Positions 10,093-19,206 of a stretch of 64,000 nucleotides of DNA are shown piece by piece. The position numbers and the translations under genes were made by a program. Source of the stretch: Fen-1301 sp963786395 (GTDB lineage: Bacteria > Bacteroidota > Ignavibacteria > Ignavibacteriales > Ignavibacteriaceae); the NCBI GenBank assembly GCA_963786395.1, contig CAWAZD010000001.1:248001-312000 (forward strand). Direction: 5' to 3'. The stretch's first letter is position 1. Each line of letters opens with the position of its first letter. The notes below the pieces were generated by a model, which worked only from the letters and a program-made list of their open reading frames with translations, ran no database searches and was not told the origin of the DNA.

Positions 10093-10866
10093 TTATTTTT
10101 TGAGTATATAATCGTAAAGTTCCTGATATGGATCGTGGAAAGTAATGGAGCCATCCTTCTCCTGCGTATAAAGCAAAGCCAACACTTTTGTATATCTTTC
10201 CTGCCTGCCGGCATTAATGGAGTTTCTGACTTCCTCATATTTAGTTTTTATTTCCTGAACAATTCCATTAACATCCGGAGAAACGTTCGCCGCTGCCTGT
10301 CTCTTAACAACCTCTTTCGCCCAGGCCAAAGCATTTTCTTCTGAATTTATTACAATACCATCTTCCCAATATTCAGCCGCATATTTGTTATTGCCGAGTT
10401 TTTGAACACGAAAATCATACTCTTTTGCAATAATTTTAGGGTCCTTCTCCGCCACTTCTCTAAAATGCAGCATAAATTCACCATGCGTCTGAGATGTATA
10501 ATCAGTAAAAGTTTTTACTAATATGGCTTCCAATTCAGTTTGTTTTTCTGCAGTCAATGTTCTCATTTTATCTGCGATTAATTTATTCTCTGTTGATGAA
10601 CTATCTGTTCTTTTCTTCAGATCGGCAATTCTTCTCGCCTTAATCGATATAAAAATCGGATCACTCTTATCCAGGTAAACTGGCGCTGTATAATCTATCT
10701 GGACATTACTTATTGATGAACTCATAGTGCGTGCCGTGTAATTATCTTGTGAAAAACAAAATTCACTATCCAAAAAAAACATAAGAATTATTGTATAAAT
10801 GATTTGAAGAGCAATTATCTTTTTTTGCGAGTCATTTTTTGATGCGATAGGAACTTTGTGAACCAT
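10093..10866 (-). CDS. Exported protein, paralogue of its upstream neighbour
   Basis: Predicted 257-residue exported protein of unknown family. An N-terminal hydrophobic segment (about residues 20-38, ending CFSQ) looks like a signal peptide with a long basic lead. The rest is mostly charged and helical. It aligns along its length with the next protein upstream (10912-11676): both have PVYLDxxDPIFISIKxR, LGNxKYxAExWEDGI, a GRQERYTK or GKKERYSK segment, and YxxEKDGSITFxxP near the C-terminus. The pair is therefore a tandem duplication. The start ATG is preceded by GGAG. It lies 45 bp after its paralogue and is the last gene of operon B. The conserved E-W-E-D segment could be functional, but I cannot assign an activity. 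Confidence 0.75.
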   Translation of the reverse strand: MVHKVPIASKNDSQKKIIALQIIYTIILMFFLDSEFCFSQDNYTARTMSSSISNVQIDYTAPVYLDKSDPIFISIKARRIADLKKRTDSSSTENKLIADKMRTLTAEKQTELEAILVKTFTDYTSQTHGEFMLHFREVAEKDPKIIAKEYDFRVQKLGNNKYAAEYWEDGIVINSEENALAWAKEVVKRQAAANVSPDVNGIVQEIKTKYEEVRNSINAGRQERYTKVLALLYTQEKDGSITFHDPYQELYDYILKK

Positions 10867-10911
10867 ATATTACTCCATAAATTGTTAAAAACTTTCTCTC
10901 AAGGGGGAGAT

Positions 10912-11676
10912 TCACTTGAAATCAATAATTTTCTGAAATGGGTTGTTAAAAGTAATTGAGCCATCCTTTTCTTTTGAATAAATTAAAGCCATCACTTTAC
11001 TGTATCGTTCCTTTTTTCCATCTTTGATCAATTTCCGGGCATCAGCATAAATTTTTTTAATTTCTTTGACATTACCGAGACCTGAGCCGGGGTTTTTCTT
11101 TGCCCTTTCGCTATTAGCCAATTCATGAGCATAGGCTATAGCATGTGCTTCTGAATTTACAGCAATACCGTCTTCCCAAAATTCAGCTACATATTTATCG
11201 TTTCCGAGGTTTAAAATGCGAATATCATTTTCTTCGGATAACTCTTTCTGATCCATCTTTCCCATGACATCAAAAACCATCATGAATATACCGGCATCAA
11301 AAAGTGTTTGTTCTGCATAATCGTAAATTGATTGTACAAACAGAGCATTCACTTGATCCTGCTTCTCCTGAGGCCATGTTTTCACCTGTTCGGTAAGTAA
11401 TTTATTTTCAGGCAAATCCGGGTCAACTTTTTTGGCTGACTCTCTCAGATCATTTATGACCCGGACTTTAATGGAAATAAATATTGGATCTTTCTGATCT
11501 AAGTAAACTGGGTCTACATTCTTTGTTTGAATACTATTCTTTGTTTTCATGTTTTGTCCTGTATCATCAGACTGAGGAAAGCAATAGCCGCTTCCGAATA
11601 AAATCAGAATAGTTATTGCAATAGTTAATTTGTGAAAAATTGATTTTGCCGGGATGATTAGTTTAATTATTATCAT
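10912..11676 (-). CDS. Exported protein, paralogue of its downstream neighbour
   Basis: Predicted 254-residue exported protein of unknown family. It has a hydrophobic signal segment (about residues 15-33, ending CFPQ) and then a charged, mainly helical domain. It shares several blocks with the protein at 10093-10866 (PVYLDQKDPIFISIK, AEFWEDGIAVNSEAHA, KEKDGSITF), so the two arose by tandem duplication and have since diverged. The ATG follows AAGGAATTGG, a reasonable ribosome site. The gene overlaps the end of the WG-repeat gene by 14 bp, implying coupled translation inside operon B. No catalytic residues or metal ligands are evident. Confidence 0.75.
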   Translation of the reverse strand: MIIIKLIIPAKSIFHKLTIAITILILFGSGYCFPQSDDTGQNMKTKNSIQTKNVDPVYLDQKDPIFISIKVRVINDLRESAKKVDPDLPENKLLTEQVKTWPQEKQDQVNALFVQSIYDYAEQTLFDAGIFMMVFDVMGKMDQKELSEENDIRILNLGNDKYVAEFWEDGIAVNSEAHAIAYAHELANSERAKKNPGSGLGNVKEIKKIYADARKLIKDGKKERYSKVMALIYSKEKDGSITFNNPFQKIIDFK

Positions 11677-12334
11677 TCCAATTCCTTTTTTTTAATTTTA
11701 GCACTTTAAAGGTCAGTCCTTTTTTGTCAATCAGAATATGTTGATTGTCCTGTGTCCAGACTTCAGCATATTTATTATTAAAGTTATCAACATTTATAAA
11801 TTTAGGTTCGATAACCACACTTCCTTTTTTATTTATGAATCCCCAAAGTCCCCCGTTCCAAATCCAATGTTCATCGCCAGTAATTTTCTTTTTTCCCCCT
11901 ACATTAAACGCTGCCATACCATTTTTAAAAGGAGTTGCAAAGTCAAAAGCAGCAGTTGTTACTTTCTGACCCTGTAAATTAGCAAAGCCGATTTTATTAT
12001 TTTCTTCGAATCTAAAGAGCCCATCTTCAATATAGTCTGGTCCATTGTCATAAATAAAAGGAGTTAGAATAATACTATCCCGCCTGTTTATAGCCACCCA
12101 CTTATAATCAGAAATTACGAAAGCAATATTATACATTGTGTCAGTAGCAATAGTCTGATACTTTGGTTCAATTATTATTGCTCCTTTTGTTGTCCTGAAG
12201 CCATAGAGTTCTTTACCAGAATCAGAAAACGCCAACAAAAAACCACCATTCGTTTCTTGTCCAAACAAGATTAAAGGCATAAACAAAAACATGGCCAGAA
12301 TTGCGGTCTTCATGGTGCTAACAAATTTGTCCAT
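11663..12334 (-). CDS. Exported WG-repeat protein
   Basis: Predicted 223-residue exported protein made of WG (KWG-type) repeats. It has a signal peptide ending near LFGQ (about residue 25) and then about four beta-rich repeats. The clearest is LWGFINKKGSVVIEPKF near residues 158-174; others are YGFRTTKGAIIIEPKY and KIGFANLQGQKVTTAAF. WG repeats are common in Bacteroidota envelope proteins and are thought to form propeller-like or solenoid binding surfaces; no enzymatic role is implied. It starts 5 bp after the stop of the propeller gene (12340-15057) and overlaps the next gene by 14 bp, so it belongs to operon B. Confidence 0.85.
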   Translation of the reverse strand: MDKFVSTMKTAILAMFLFMPLILFGQETNGGFLLAFSDSGKELYGFRTTKGAIIIEPKYQTIATDTMYNIAFVISDYKWVAINRRDSIILTPFIYDNGPDYIEDGLFRFEENNKIGFANLQGQKVTTAAFDFATPFKNGMAAFNVGGKKKITGDEHWIWNGGLWGFINKKGSVVIEPKFINVDNFNNKYAEVWTQDNQHILIDKKGLTFKVLKLKKRNWNDNN

Positions 12335-12339
12335 AATTG

Positions 12340-15057
12340 TTATTTCATAAAAGTCATTTTGCGAGTGATGGAATAATTCAATTTTCCATCCATACCTGAA
12401 GCGTCAATTCTGTAGAGATAAACACCGGAAGATAAATCACTTGCGTCATATGTTAACTCATAGTTTCCAGCTACACGGTTTTCATTTAACAATTCTCTAA
12501 CCCTTTGCCCAAGAATATTGAAAACTGAAATATTTAGCCGGCAGTCAGATGGTATAGAAAATTTTATCATTGTTGATGGGTTGAACGGATTAGGGTAATT
12601 TTGTGATAAACTAAATCCATTTGGTACTCCTAAATTTACTGTTAATACAGCACTATATTCATATTTCCCATTAATGTCGATTTGCTTTAGTCTGTAATTA
12701 AATATTGTTCCACCTGTTGGATTTTCATTAACAAAGGAATATTCTTTAGGTGAATTGTTGTTGGCGGTACTTCCAACAAAGCCGATCTTCTCAAATTGAG
12801 TGCTGTTTTTCCCAGTAGATCTCTGGACCTCAAATCCATAATTGTTTACTTCAGTGGCTGTTTTCCATTTTAGTGAAACTGAGGAACCATTTGTAATAGC
12901 AGAGAATGAAGTAAGTTGTACTGGCAATACTCCGTTATTGAAAAAAGCTAAATTTGGATCTTCGCTACTTCCCATAGTTGGAAAACTACCTCCCACATAC
13001 AAATCATTCCCGTTTATGGCGATTGAATAAACTCCATTACCGAAGATATAAGAACTCCCGGTATTTGGATTCCAGGTAACGTCTGCAGATCCATCTATGT
13101 TGTTCAGTTTGGCAATGTAGTTTATAGTCTGTCCGCCAATACTTGAGAAATCTCCCCCGACAAAAATATTGCTTCCACTAATAGCTATTGAATTAACAGT
13201 ATATTCCGAATTTGGATTCCAGGTGGCATCTGCAGTTCCATTTATAGTGTCCAGTTTAGCGATATAATGCCTTATCTGTCCACCAATATTTGAAAAAGCT
13301 CCTCCAGCATAGACATTGTTTCCATTTAGCGTAATTGTCTGAACAGTACCGTCAGCATTCGGATTCCAGGTAGGATCAGCATCTCCATTTGTTTTGTTCA
13401 GTTTGGCAATTTTGTATCTCGTTTGTCCGCCTATAAGTGAAAACTGACCGCCAGCATAAATACTACTTCCGCTGATTGCAATAGCATATACAAAACTGTT
13501 AACATAACTACCTCTGCCTGGATTCCATGTAGTGTCTACGTTTCCGTTTGTGCTGTTCAGTTTGGCAATGTAATGGCAAATTAATTGGCTGGCGCCGATA
13601 TTTGTAAAATTGCCACCTACATAAATATCACTTCCGCTAATAGCTATTGTATTAACCGTACTGTTTATATAAGAATTCCAGGATGCGTCAGCATTTCCAT
13701 TCGTTTTGTTTAGTTTTGCAATTTGCTGGATTGCCTGACCACCGATGTTTGAATAATTACCTCCAGCGTATACATTACTTCCGCTAATAGCTATAGAATT
13801 AATAACACCATCTGCTTTCGGATTCCAGGTTGTGTCGGCAGAACCCGTAATATTGTTAACCTTGGCAATATATTGTCTTGATTGAGCACCAATAGTTACA
13901 AAAGTACCTCCCACAAAAATATCGCTTCCGCTAATAGATATTGTATTAACTACATTACTGGCATTTGGAATCCAGGTAGCATCAGCAGCTCCATTTGTGT
14001 TATTCAGTTTGGCAATGTAGTGTATTGTCTGACCTCCGATTGTAACAAAACCTCCACCAGCATAAATATCATTCCCACTTATAGCTATAGATAGAACGCT
14101 ATAACCTGCAAGTGGTTTCCAAGTTGCATTTGCAGTTCCGGTTGTGTTATTTAGTTTTGCTAAATAACCATTCATCCCACCTGCATAAATATCACTGCCG
14201 CTTACGGCAATTGTTAATATCTGTTGGTTAGGTGCAGGATTCCATGTAGCATCAGCATTTCCGTTAGAGTTGTTCAATTTGGCTAAGTTGGTTCTAGCTA
14301 AACCCCCAATATTAGAAAAACTGCCTCCAACATAAATATCGCTTCCATTTATGGTTACAATATTAACAACATAACTTGAATTTGGGATCCAGGACGTGTC
14401 TGCATTTCCATTAGTATTGTTCAGTTTTGCTAAATAGTGTCTCGTTTGTCCACCGATTGTAGCAAACATCCCTCCCGTATAAATATCACTTCCGCTTATG
14501 GCTATTGTAAATACATAACTACTGGCATTCGGGTTCCAGGACGGATCAGCATTGCCATTTGTGTTGTTTAGCTTTGCTATGTAATTCCTCGCCTGTCCGC
14601 CAATATTTACAAAGTACCCGCCTACATAAATATCACTACCGCTTATGACAATTGAATTAATCATGTCATTAGTAAGATTATTACTTGGATTTGGATTCCA
14701 AACTGCATCAACTGAACCATCAAAATTTATATGCGCTAAATTATTTCTGCTTAAATTTCCTATAAGAGTAAACTTTCCTCCTATATACCAGCCGCCGGAT
14801 CCATCTGGAGCACTAGTGTTTATATACCCGTTCACGATTGGATAATTCAAATTTGGGATTGCATTTGTTGTTGTAAGCTTTCCTATGCAGCCCGTATTAG
14901 GGCCAACAAAAGTAAAGTGTCCACCTATATATGAATAATTGCTGTCAACAACGATAGTGTTAACATAACCATCGGTTATCCATGCCAGAGGATTGGGGGT
15001 TTGGGCAAAGAAAGGATTTGTAAAGATAATAACGATTAAAAATATTAATATTTTCAT
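12340..15057 (-). CDS. Secreted repeat propeller protein with T9SS sorting domain
   Basis: Predicted 905-residue secreted protein. Signal peptide about 1-18. Residues about 20-710 hold 12 clear and about 2 degenerate units of about 49 residues. The consensus is ISGSDIYVGGxFxxIGGQ followed by YIAKLNNTNGNADATWNPN, resembling delta-60/DUF5122-type beta-propeller repeats. A short FN3-like domain (about 715-800) precedes a typical type IX secretion C-terminal domain: QNYPNPFNPST, a FNILGQRVRELL strand, LSSGVYLYRI and a basic end (TRKMTFMK). The protein is expected to cross the outer membrane through the PorSS/T9SS and be surface-anchored or released. It is the first gene of operon B, behind the LytTR-type promoter at 15139-15199, and its ATG follows GAGGGAAAT. 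Confidence 0.9.
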   Translation of the reverse strand: MKILIFLIVIIFTNPFFAQTPNPLAWITDGYVNTIVVDSNYSYIGGHFTFVGPNTGCIGKLTTTNAIPNLNYPIVNGYINTSAPDGSGGWYIGGKFTLIGNLSRNNLAHINFDGSVDAVWNPNPSNNLTNDMINSIVISGSDIYVGGYFVNIGGQARNYIAKLNNTNGNADPSWNPNASSYVFTIAISGSDIYTGGMFATIGGQTRHYLAKLNNTNGNADTSWIPNSSYVVNIVTINGSDIYVGGSFSNIGGLARTNLAKLNNSNGNADATWNPAPNQQILTIAVSGSDIYAGGMNGYLAKLNNTTGTANATWKPLAGYSVLSIAISGNDIYAGGGFVTIGGQTIHYIAKLNNTNGAADATWIPNASNVVNTISISGSDIFVGGTFVTIGAQSRQYIAKVNNITGSADTTWNPKADGVINSIAISGSNVYAGGNYSNIGGQAIQQIAKLNKTNGNADASWNSYINSTVNTIAISGSDIYVGGNFTNIGASQLICHYIAKLNSTNGNVDTTWNPGRGSYVNSFVYAIAISGSSIYAGGQFSLIGGQTRYKIAKLNKTNGDADPTWNPNADGTVQTITLNGNNVYAGGAFSNIGGQIRHYIAKLDTINGTADATWNPNSEYTVNSIAISGSNIFVGGDFSSIGGQTINYIAKLNNIDGSADVTWNPNTGSSYIFGNGVYSIAINGNDLYVGGSFPTMGSSEDPNLAFFNNGVLPVQLTSFSAITNGSSVSLKWKTATEVNNYGFEVQRSTGKNSTQFEKIGFVGSTANNNSPKEYSFVNENPTGGTIFNYRLKQIDINGKYEYSAVLTVNLGVPNGFSLSQNYPNPFNPSTMIKFSIPSDCRLNISVFNILGQRVRELLNENRVAGNYELTYDASDLSSGVYLYRIDASGMDGKLNYSITRKMTFMK
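12906..14670 (-). repeat. In-gene tandem repeat, period about 147 bp (12 units)
   Basis: The coding sequence for the propeller units is visibly repetitive at the DNA level. About 12 copies of a 49-codon unit are close enough that phrases such as ATATCACTTCCGCT (plus strand) recur in most copies. One unit is shortened (the MNGYLAKLNN copy, about 41 residues) and two are lengthened. Such near-identical copies suggest recent amplification or gene conversion, and are a region where short-read assembly can collapse or expand the copy number. Confidence 0.85.
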
Positions 15058-15138
15058 ATTTCCCTCATTAGATAAAATTATTTGTCAATTATTTTTAATG
15101 ACATTAGTCAGTTCTGCAAGCTTGTCCCTAATCTATAG

Positions 15139-15199
15139 AGAATAGTTTGTCACTGCAATAGTTAACAAGTGAACGGTATGTTTTATTAAGTGAACGGTA
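15139..15199 (-). promoter_or_regulatory. Candidate LytTR-controlled promoter of operon B
   Basis: On the minus strand, two perfect direct repeats TACCGTTCA (15199-15191 and 15178-15170) start 21 bp apart. The -10-like TATTCT (15144-15139) begins exactly 25 bp after the second. The block starts 5 bp after the stop of the kinase gene. Over about 49 bp it matches the region upstream of operon A at about 42 positions. The untranslated leader to the ATG at 15057 would be roughly 75 bases. No convincing -35 box is present, consistent with activator dependence. Confidence 0.7.
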
Positions 15200-15203
15200 T
15201 GAA

Positions 15204-18200
15204 TTAATATTTATCGGGAAGTGAAGAAATAGATTTGGATTCAGGATTGATAATTTTATAGAGGGGTTTGGGGAGTGATATAATAATTTCAGTGCCATGG
15301 GAATTGCCATCCCGGCTGCTTAAATCTTCAAACATAATTGGCTGTGGTAACTGCATTTTTGAACTCAGTAATCTTAGACGCTCTTCAATAATCTGAATGC
15401 CTTTTGAAATGTGGTCTTCCTTTTTATTCTTGCTTGCTTGCAGAATACCAATTCCATTATCTGTAATCCTGATAATTAATGAACTGGTAATCAAGGATTC
15501 AATCTCCACATCAGCAAAAGTGAATGATACAGTCAGTATTCCATTATTGCCGGAATTAATTATACCATGCCAGAGGGAATTTTCTGCAAATGGTTGAATG
15601 ATCATATTAGGTATCATAATGGAATCGCAATTAACATCGTTTCCGGTTATAATCTCATATGAAAATCTATCCTGAAATCTTAGTTTTTCAAGATCGAGAT
15701 AAAGTTTAAGACGGTTAATTTCTTCTGACAAAAGTATAAATCCGCTTCCGGCAGTATCAAGATTTTTTCTGATCAATTTAGCCATAATTGCAATGTAGTC
15801 ATTAGCTTCCTCGTTTCTCTGGCAATTAATCAAATACTGTACTGAGTTTAGCGAATTAAAGATAAAATGGGGATTCATCATTGCAGATAAAGCATGATGC
15901 TTAAGCTCATTGATCCTTTCAGTCAACTCCAATTCTTTGCGAATTTTTTTGTTATTTAGTATCATCCGCCAGGTGATAATAATAACTGATAAACTGACTA
16001 ATATTAATATTATTAAAATATTAAACCAGATAGTTTCCACAAACCTGGGAAGAATACGAAAGGAAAGCCTGTATGGTTTGCTCCAATCAGTATTTTGTGA
16101 TTTAGCAATAATCTGGAGTTCATAATAGCCATTTTCAAGTGAATTGAAATCGAGGAAATCATTATTGGTTTCCTTCCACTCGCCATTCAAAAAGTATTTG
16201 TATTTCACAGAACCCGGTGAGGAATAATTTAACGCTTTAAAATCTATATATACATTTTTTTGTTCAGGTTTAAAAACTAAATTATCATAATGGGTATAAA
16301 CAGAATCACCCGCTTTTATGCTGATAATTTTTAAAACCGGCGAAGTAGGAATGTATTTATCAAATAAATTTATGTCCAGGAAAGAAATGCCGTTACTCGT
16401 ACCAACATATAAATAATTTTTTTCCTTGTCAAAATAAAGGGAGTAAACTTCATCAGATGGCAGACCTGTTTGTTTATTGAGTAGCTTTATAGATTTCCCA
16501 TCAATCAAAAATAGACCCCTCATGGTCCCCACCCAAATTCTTTTCTTACTATCAAAAGCAATTGAAGTGGAAGATGATAAATCATATTCTAAAATATTAG
16601 TAAAACTGATAACGGCATCATTATTAAAGCTAAATTTTCCAATTCCCTTTTCTCCTGCAAACCAGATATTGTTTTCACTGTCCTGAGTTATTGCGGCTAT
16701 TCTTGAGCTCAGAACCGGATCTCCGGTAAAGAAAAATTTCTTCCAGTCCGTCTTTCCTGGTTTAGCAGATAAATTAGATAATTTGCATAAGCCAAGATTT
16801 GAACCTATCCATATATTCTTATGCGTGTCTTCAAATATTTCATTAATACGGTTGTTTTTAGCGCTATCTCCAAAAACACAATATTGTTCCGAAGAACCTA
16901 TTCTTATTTTTAATTCACGTTGAATCAGTATTGAATTTACCCATGTTCCGAATAAATAAAGCCCATCGCTTGTCATACAAAAAGAAGGCTGATTGAACAT
17001 GGTGAACATCAAACTCTTGTAATTATTTATTATAATATTATGTCCACCTATTGAGGCGCACACATATATCATACTATTAATAATTTTAATACTGTATACA
17101 TAATCTGATAATGAATTTATGGAACTATTTTTTAACTGGATACTTTTTCCATTTTCCCAAATATTTATACCGTTAAAAGTACCAATTATTATTCTGCCTG
17201 ATTCTTCTTTAACAATTGAATAGATATTGTTATTGCTTAATCCATCATTTTCATTATAACTTCTGAGATAAAGATTATTTAAGCAATAAACTCCTTTGCC
17301 GAATGTACTGATCCATATATTCCCTTCGTTATCTTCAAGATAATCATTTACGAGTGTATTCTGCAGACCCAACTTTTTGCCGATATCAATGATTTTATCA
17401 GAACCATTGGGAATTAAAAAGAATCCCCTGTTCATAATCGAAAACCAAATATTATTATTTCTATCCCTCAAAATGGAGACAACATCATTTTTACCGGTGT
17501 ACATATCGGTTTTATAACTTTTTATAACAGTATTATTTTTTATAAGGTAGATCACACCATTGGTGCCGATATAATAGCTTCCCCTGATACCTTCGGCGTA
17601 GCAATAAACAAAACTATCCGGAAATCCTTTAATGTGTAGTTGACTTAAAGAACCATTGTTGAAATTGTATAACCCGGTTGTGGTTAACGCAATAATTGAA
17701 CCGCTTGATAATTCTTCCAACTTATATATATATGAATTCGAAGTGCCGATAACATAATTAGATTGACCGAAAGGCTTTTTTTCATCAATAACATTAATTC
17801 CACCCATGCTGCGATAGGCATAAATTTTATTTTCGTATTTACCGGATGGGACAGATAGCAAATAGGAAGTGGCAAAACTTTTCCCGTTAATCTCACTACA
17901 ATAGTTTTCAATCTTATCATTTTTTAAAACATTTAACCCTTTTTCATAATTGCCAATATATAATTCACCATTGTCTCCTTCCACTAAATCTGTAATTGAA
18001 TTGGAATTTAAACCCTGACTTGTTGTGAATGTAGTAAAGAGTTTTCCGTCAAACCTGCTCAATCCATTTAAAGTGCCAATCCATATAAAACCGTTTCTAT
18101 CCTGCATGATCTTAAATACGGTTGAAGAAGCAAGACCGTCCGTTGTAGTATAATGATAAAAAGATGGAGTTTGTGGAAAGATCGGATAGACCCAAAAAAC

Positions 18201-18239
18201 ACTGATCAGAACGTATAATAGAAATAATTTCTTAATCAT
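15204..18239 (-). CDS. Regulator-propeller/Y_Y_Y sensor histidine kinase, LytS type
   Basis: Predicted 1011-residue membrane sensor kinase, partner of the LytTR regulator 2 bp upstream. Signal peptide about 1-22. Periplasmic two-component-regulator propeller repeats cover about 30-640, with recurring motifs such as DRNGFIWIGTLNGLSRFDG, DNEGNIWISTFGKGVY and DTHKNIWIGSNLGL. A Y_Y_Y domain covers about 650-715 (YKYFLNGEWKE). One transmembrane helix lies at about 722-745. A His_kinase domain has the phospho-acceptor H791 in MNPHFIFNSLNS, followed by an HATPase domain (PFAENSLWHG, ITDNGIGI). Unlike hybrid two-component systems of the same order, it has no receiver or AraC domain. The signal is unknown; in Bacteroides, kinases with this propeller often sense glycans, but no glycan genes are nearby. 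Its 3' end abuts the operon B promoter. Confidence 0.93.
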   Translation of the reverse strand: MIKKLFLLYVLISVFWVYPIFPQTPSFYHYTTTDGLASSTVFKIMQDRNGFIWIGTLNGLSRFDGKLFTTFTTSQGLNSNSITDLVEGDNGELYIGNYEKGLNVLKNDKIENYCSEINGKSFATSYLLSVPSGKYENKIYAYRSMGGINVIDEKKPFGQSNYVIGTSNSYIYKLEELSSGSIIALTTTGLYNFNNGSLSQLHIKGFPDSFVYCYAEGIRGSYYIGTNGVIYLIKNNTVIKSYKTDMYTGKNDVVSILRDRNNNIWFSIMNRGFFLIPNGSDKIIDIGKKLGLQNTLVNDYLEDNEGNIWISTFGKGVYCLNNLYLRSYNENDGLSNNNIYSIVKEESGRIIIGTFNGINIWENGKSIQLKNSSINSLSDYVYSIKIINSMIYVCASIGGHNIIINNYKSLMFTMFNQPSFCMTSDGLYLFGTWVNSILIQRELKIRIGSSEQYCVFGDSAKNNRINEIFEDTHKNIWIGSNLGLCKLSNLSAKPGKTDWKKFFFTGDPVLSSRIAAITQDSENNIWFAGEKGIGKFSFNNDAVISFTNILEYDLSSSTSIAFDSKKRIWVGTMRGLFLIDGKSIKLLNKQTGLPSDEVYSLYFDKEKNYLYVGTSNGISFLDINLFDKYIPTSPVLKIISIKAGDSVYTHYDNLVFKPEQKNVYIDFKALNYSSPGSVKYKYFLNGEWKETNNDFLDFNSLENGYYELQIIAKSQNTDWSKPYRLSFRILPRFVETIWFNILIILILVSLSVIIITWRMILNNKKIRKELELTERINELKHHALSAMMNPHFIFNSLNSVQYLINCQRNEEANDYIAIMAKLIRKNLDTAGSGFILLSEEINRLKLYLDLEKLRFQDRFSYEIITGNDVNCDSIMIPNMIIQPFAENSLWHGIINSGNNGILTVSFTFADVEIESLITSSLIIRITDNGIGILQASKNKKEDHISKGIQIIEERLRLLSSKMQLPQPIMFEDLSSRDGNSHGTEIIISLPKPLYKIINPESKSISSLPDKY

Positions 18240-18241
18240 TA

Positions 18242-18994
18242 TCAGACGGCTTTCAGCATGGCCTTTATTTTACGTATAAAATCTGGCGCCCTGCGACGTG
18301 ATATTTCAATTTTACTGCCGTCTGTCATTGTTACAATATTTCCATCGAATTTTGAATAGTCTTTTATATACTTCAGATTAATCAGGTGAGATTTGTGTAT
18401 TCTGAAAAATATATCCTTCGGAAGCGTATCCTCAAAATCCTTTAAAGTGCGGGATGCAATCCTGTTCTTTCCGTCTTTAATGATTACTTTAGTATAGCAA
18501 CCTTCAGCCTCCAGACGGATTATATCATTAAACATAAATACATTAAAACCATGGGCTGTGGGAAGGATTAATTTATCAGCTTCCAGAACAGTCTCACTTT
18601 TAGAATTCTTATTTTTACTCACCAGAAGTTTATGTACAGTCTGTTTAAGCTCCTTAATGTTTAGTGGTTTAAGCAGGTAATCTACAGCGCCTGCTTTAAC
18701 TGCATTAATACCGAATTCCTCAAATGCACTTACGAAAACAACCATAAAATTACGTTCTTCATATTCTTCAAGGAAATCAAATCCGTCAAGTACCGGCATG
18801 TTTATATCGAGAAAAACAACTTCCGGGCAGTGTTGATTGACGAGCTTCTTTGCATTAACGACAGAATCTGCGCATCCAAGAATTTCAATTTCAGTACAAT
18901 AATTTTCAATGATCTTTTTAAGGTTTTCCCTCCCAAAAAGTTCATCATCAACAATTATAGCTGTCAGTTTATTACAATTATCTTGTGCAGACAT
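18242..18994 (-). CDS. LytTR-family response regulator
   Basis: Predicted 250-residue DNA-binding response regulator. The receiver domain (about 10-130) has acidic residues in IIVDDE (D16, D17), the phospho-acceptor D63 in FLDINMP, and the conserved Lys in LLKP. A LytTR DNA-binding domain follows (about 145-248, with IRLEAEGCYTKV, a FFRIHKSHLINL segment, and DGSKIEISRRR). It lies 2 bp upstream of the sensor kinase gene, so the pair is one transcript and almost certainly one phospho-relay. LytTR proteins usually activate nearby promoters through direct repeats; two matching repeat pairs lie at 10013-10042 and 15170-15199. No such pair is seen upstream of this gene, so autoregulation is not supported. 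Confidence 0.95.
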   Translation of the reverse strand: MSAQDNCNKLTAIIVDDELFGRENLKKIIENYCTEIEILGCADSVVNAKKLVNQHCPEVVFLDINMPVLDGFDFLEEYEERNFMVVFVSAFEEFGINAVKAGAVDYLLKPLNIKELKQTVHKLLVSKNKNSKSETVLEADKLILPTAHGFNVFMFNDIIRLEAEGCYTKVIIKDGKNRIASRTLKDFEDTLPKDIFFRIHKSHLINLKYIKDYSKFDGNIVTMTDGSKIEISRRRAPDFIRKIKAMLKAV

Positions 18995-19206
18995 GATTTT
19001 ATAGTTTTGTTTGTTAGAAATGCTGTAATCAAGGATTGCTCTGGAATAAAAAACACCGATTTGGTGGATGAGCCATGAAGCATTTGTTTTATCTGTTTAT
19101 AATAACAAATATTAAATTAAAAACATAAGGTTATTGTGATTATAATTTCAACAGTTATTATGGCAGATAATTATCTATGGGGGTGGAGCTTATGTTTTGG
19201 GCTAAA

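Noticed and set aside
12906..14670. Regular repeats suggestive of a CRISPR array
   Set aside because: Units are 147 bp, in frame, and encode conserved propeller residues; there are no spacers.
17165..17180. TACCGTTAA inside the kinase gene as a further LytTR site
   Set aside because: Single copy within coding sequence without a partner at 21 bp; likewise the TACCGTT at about 19230 and 63700.
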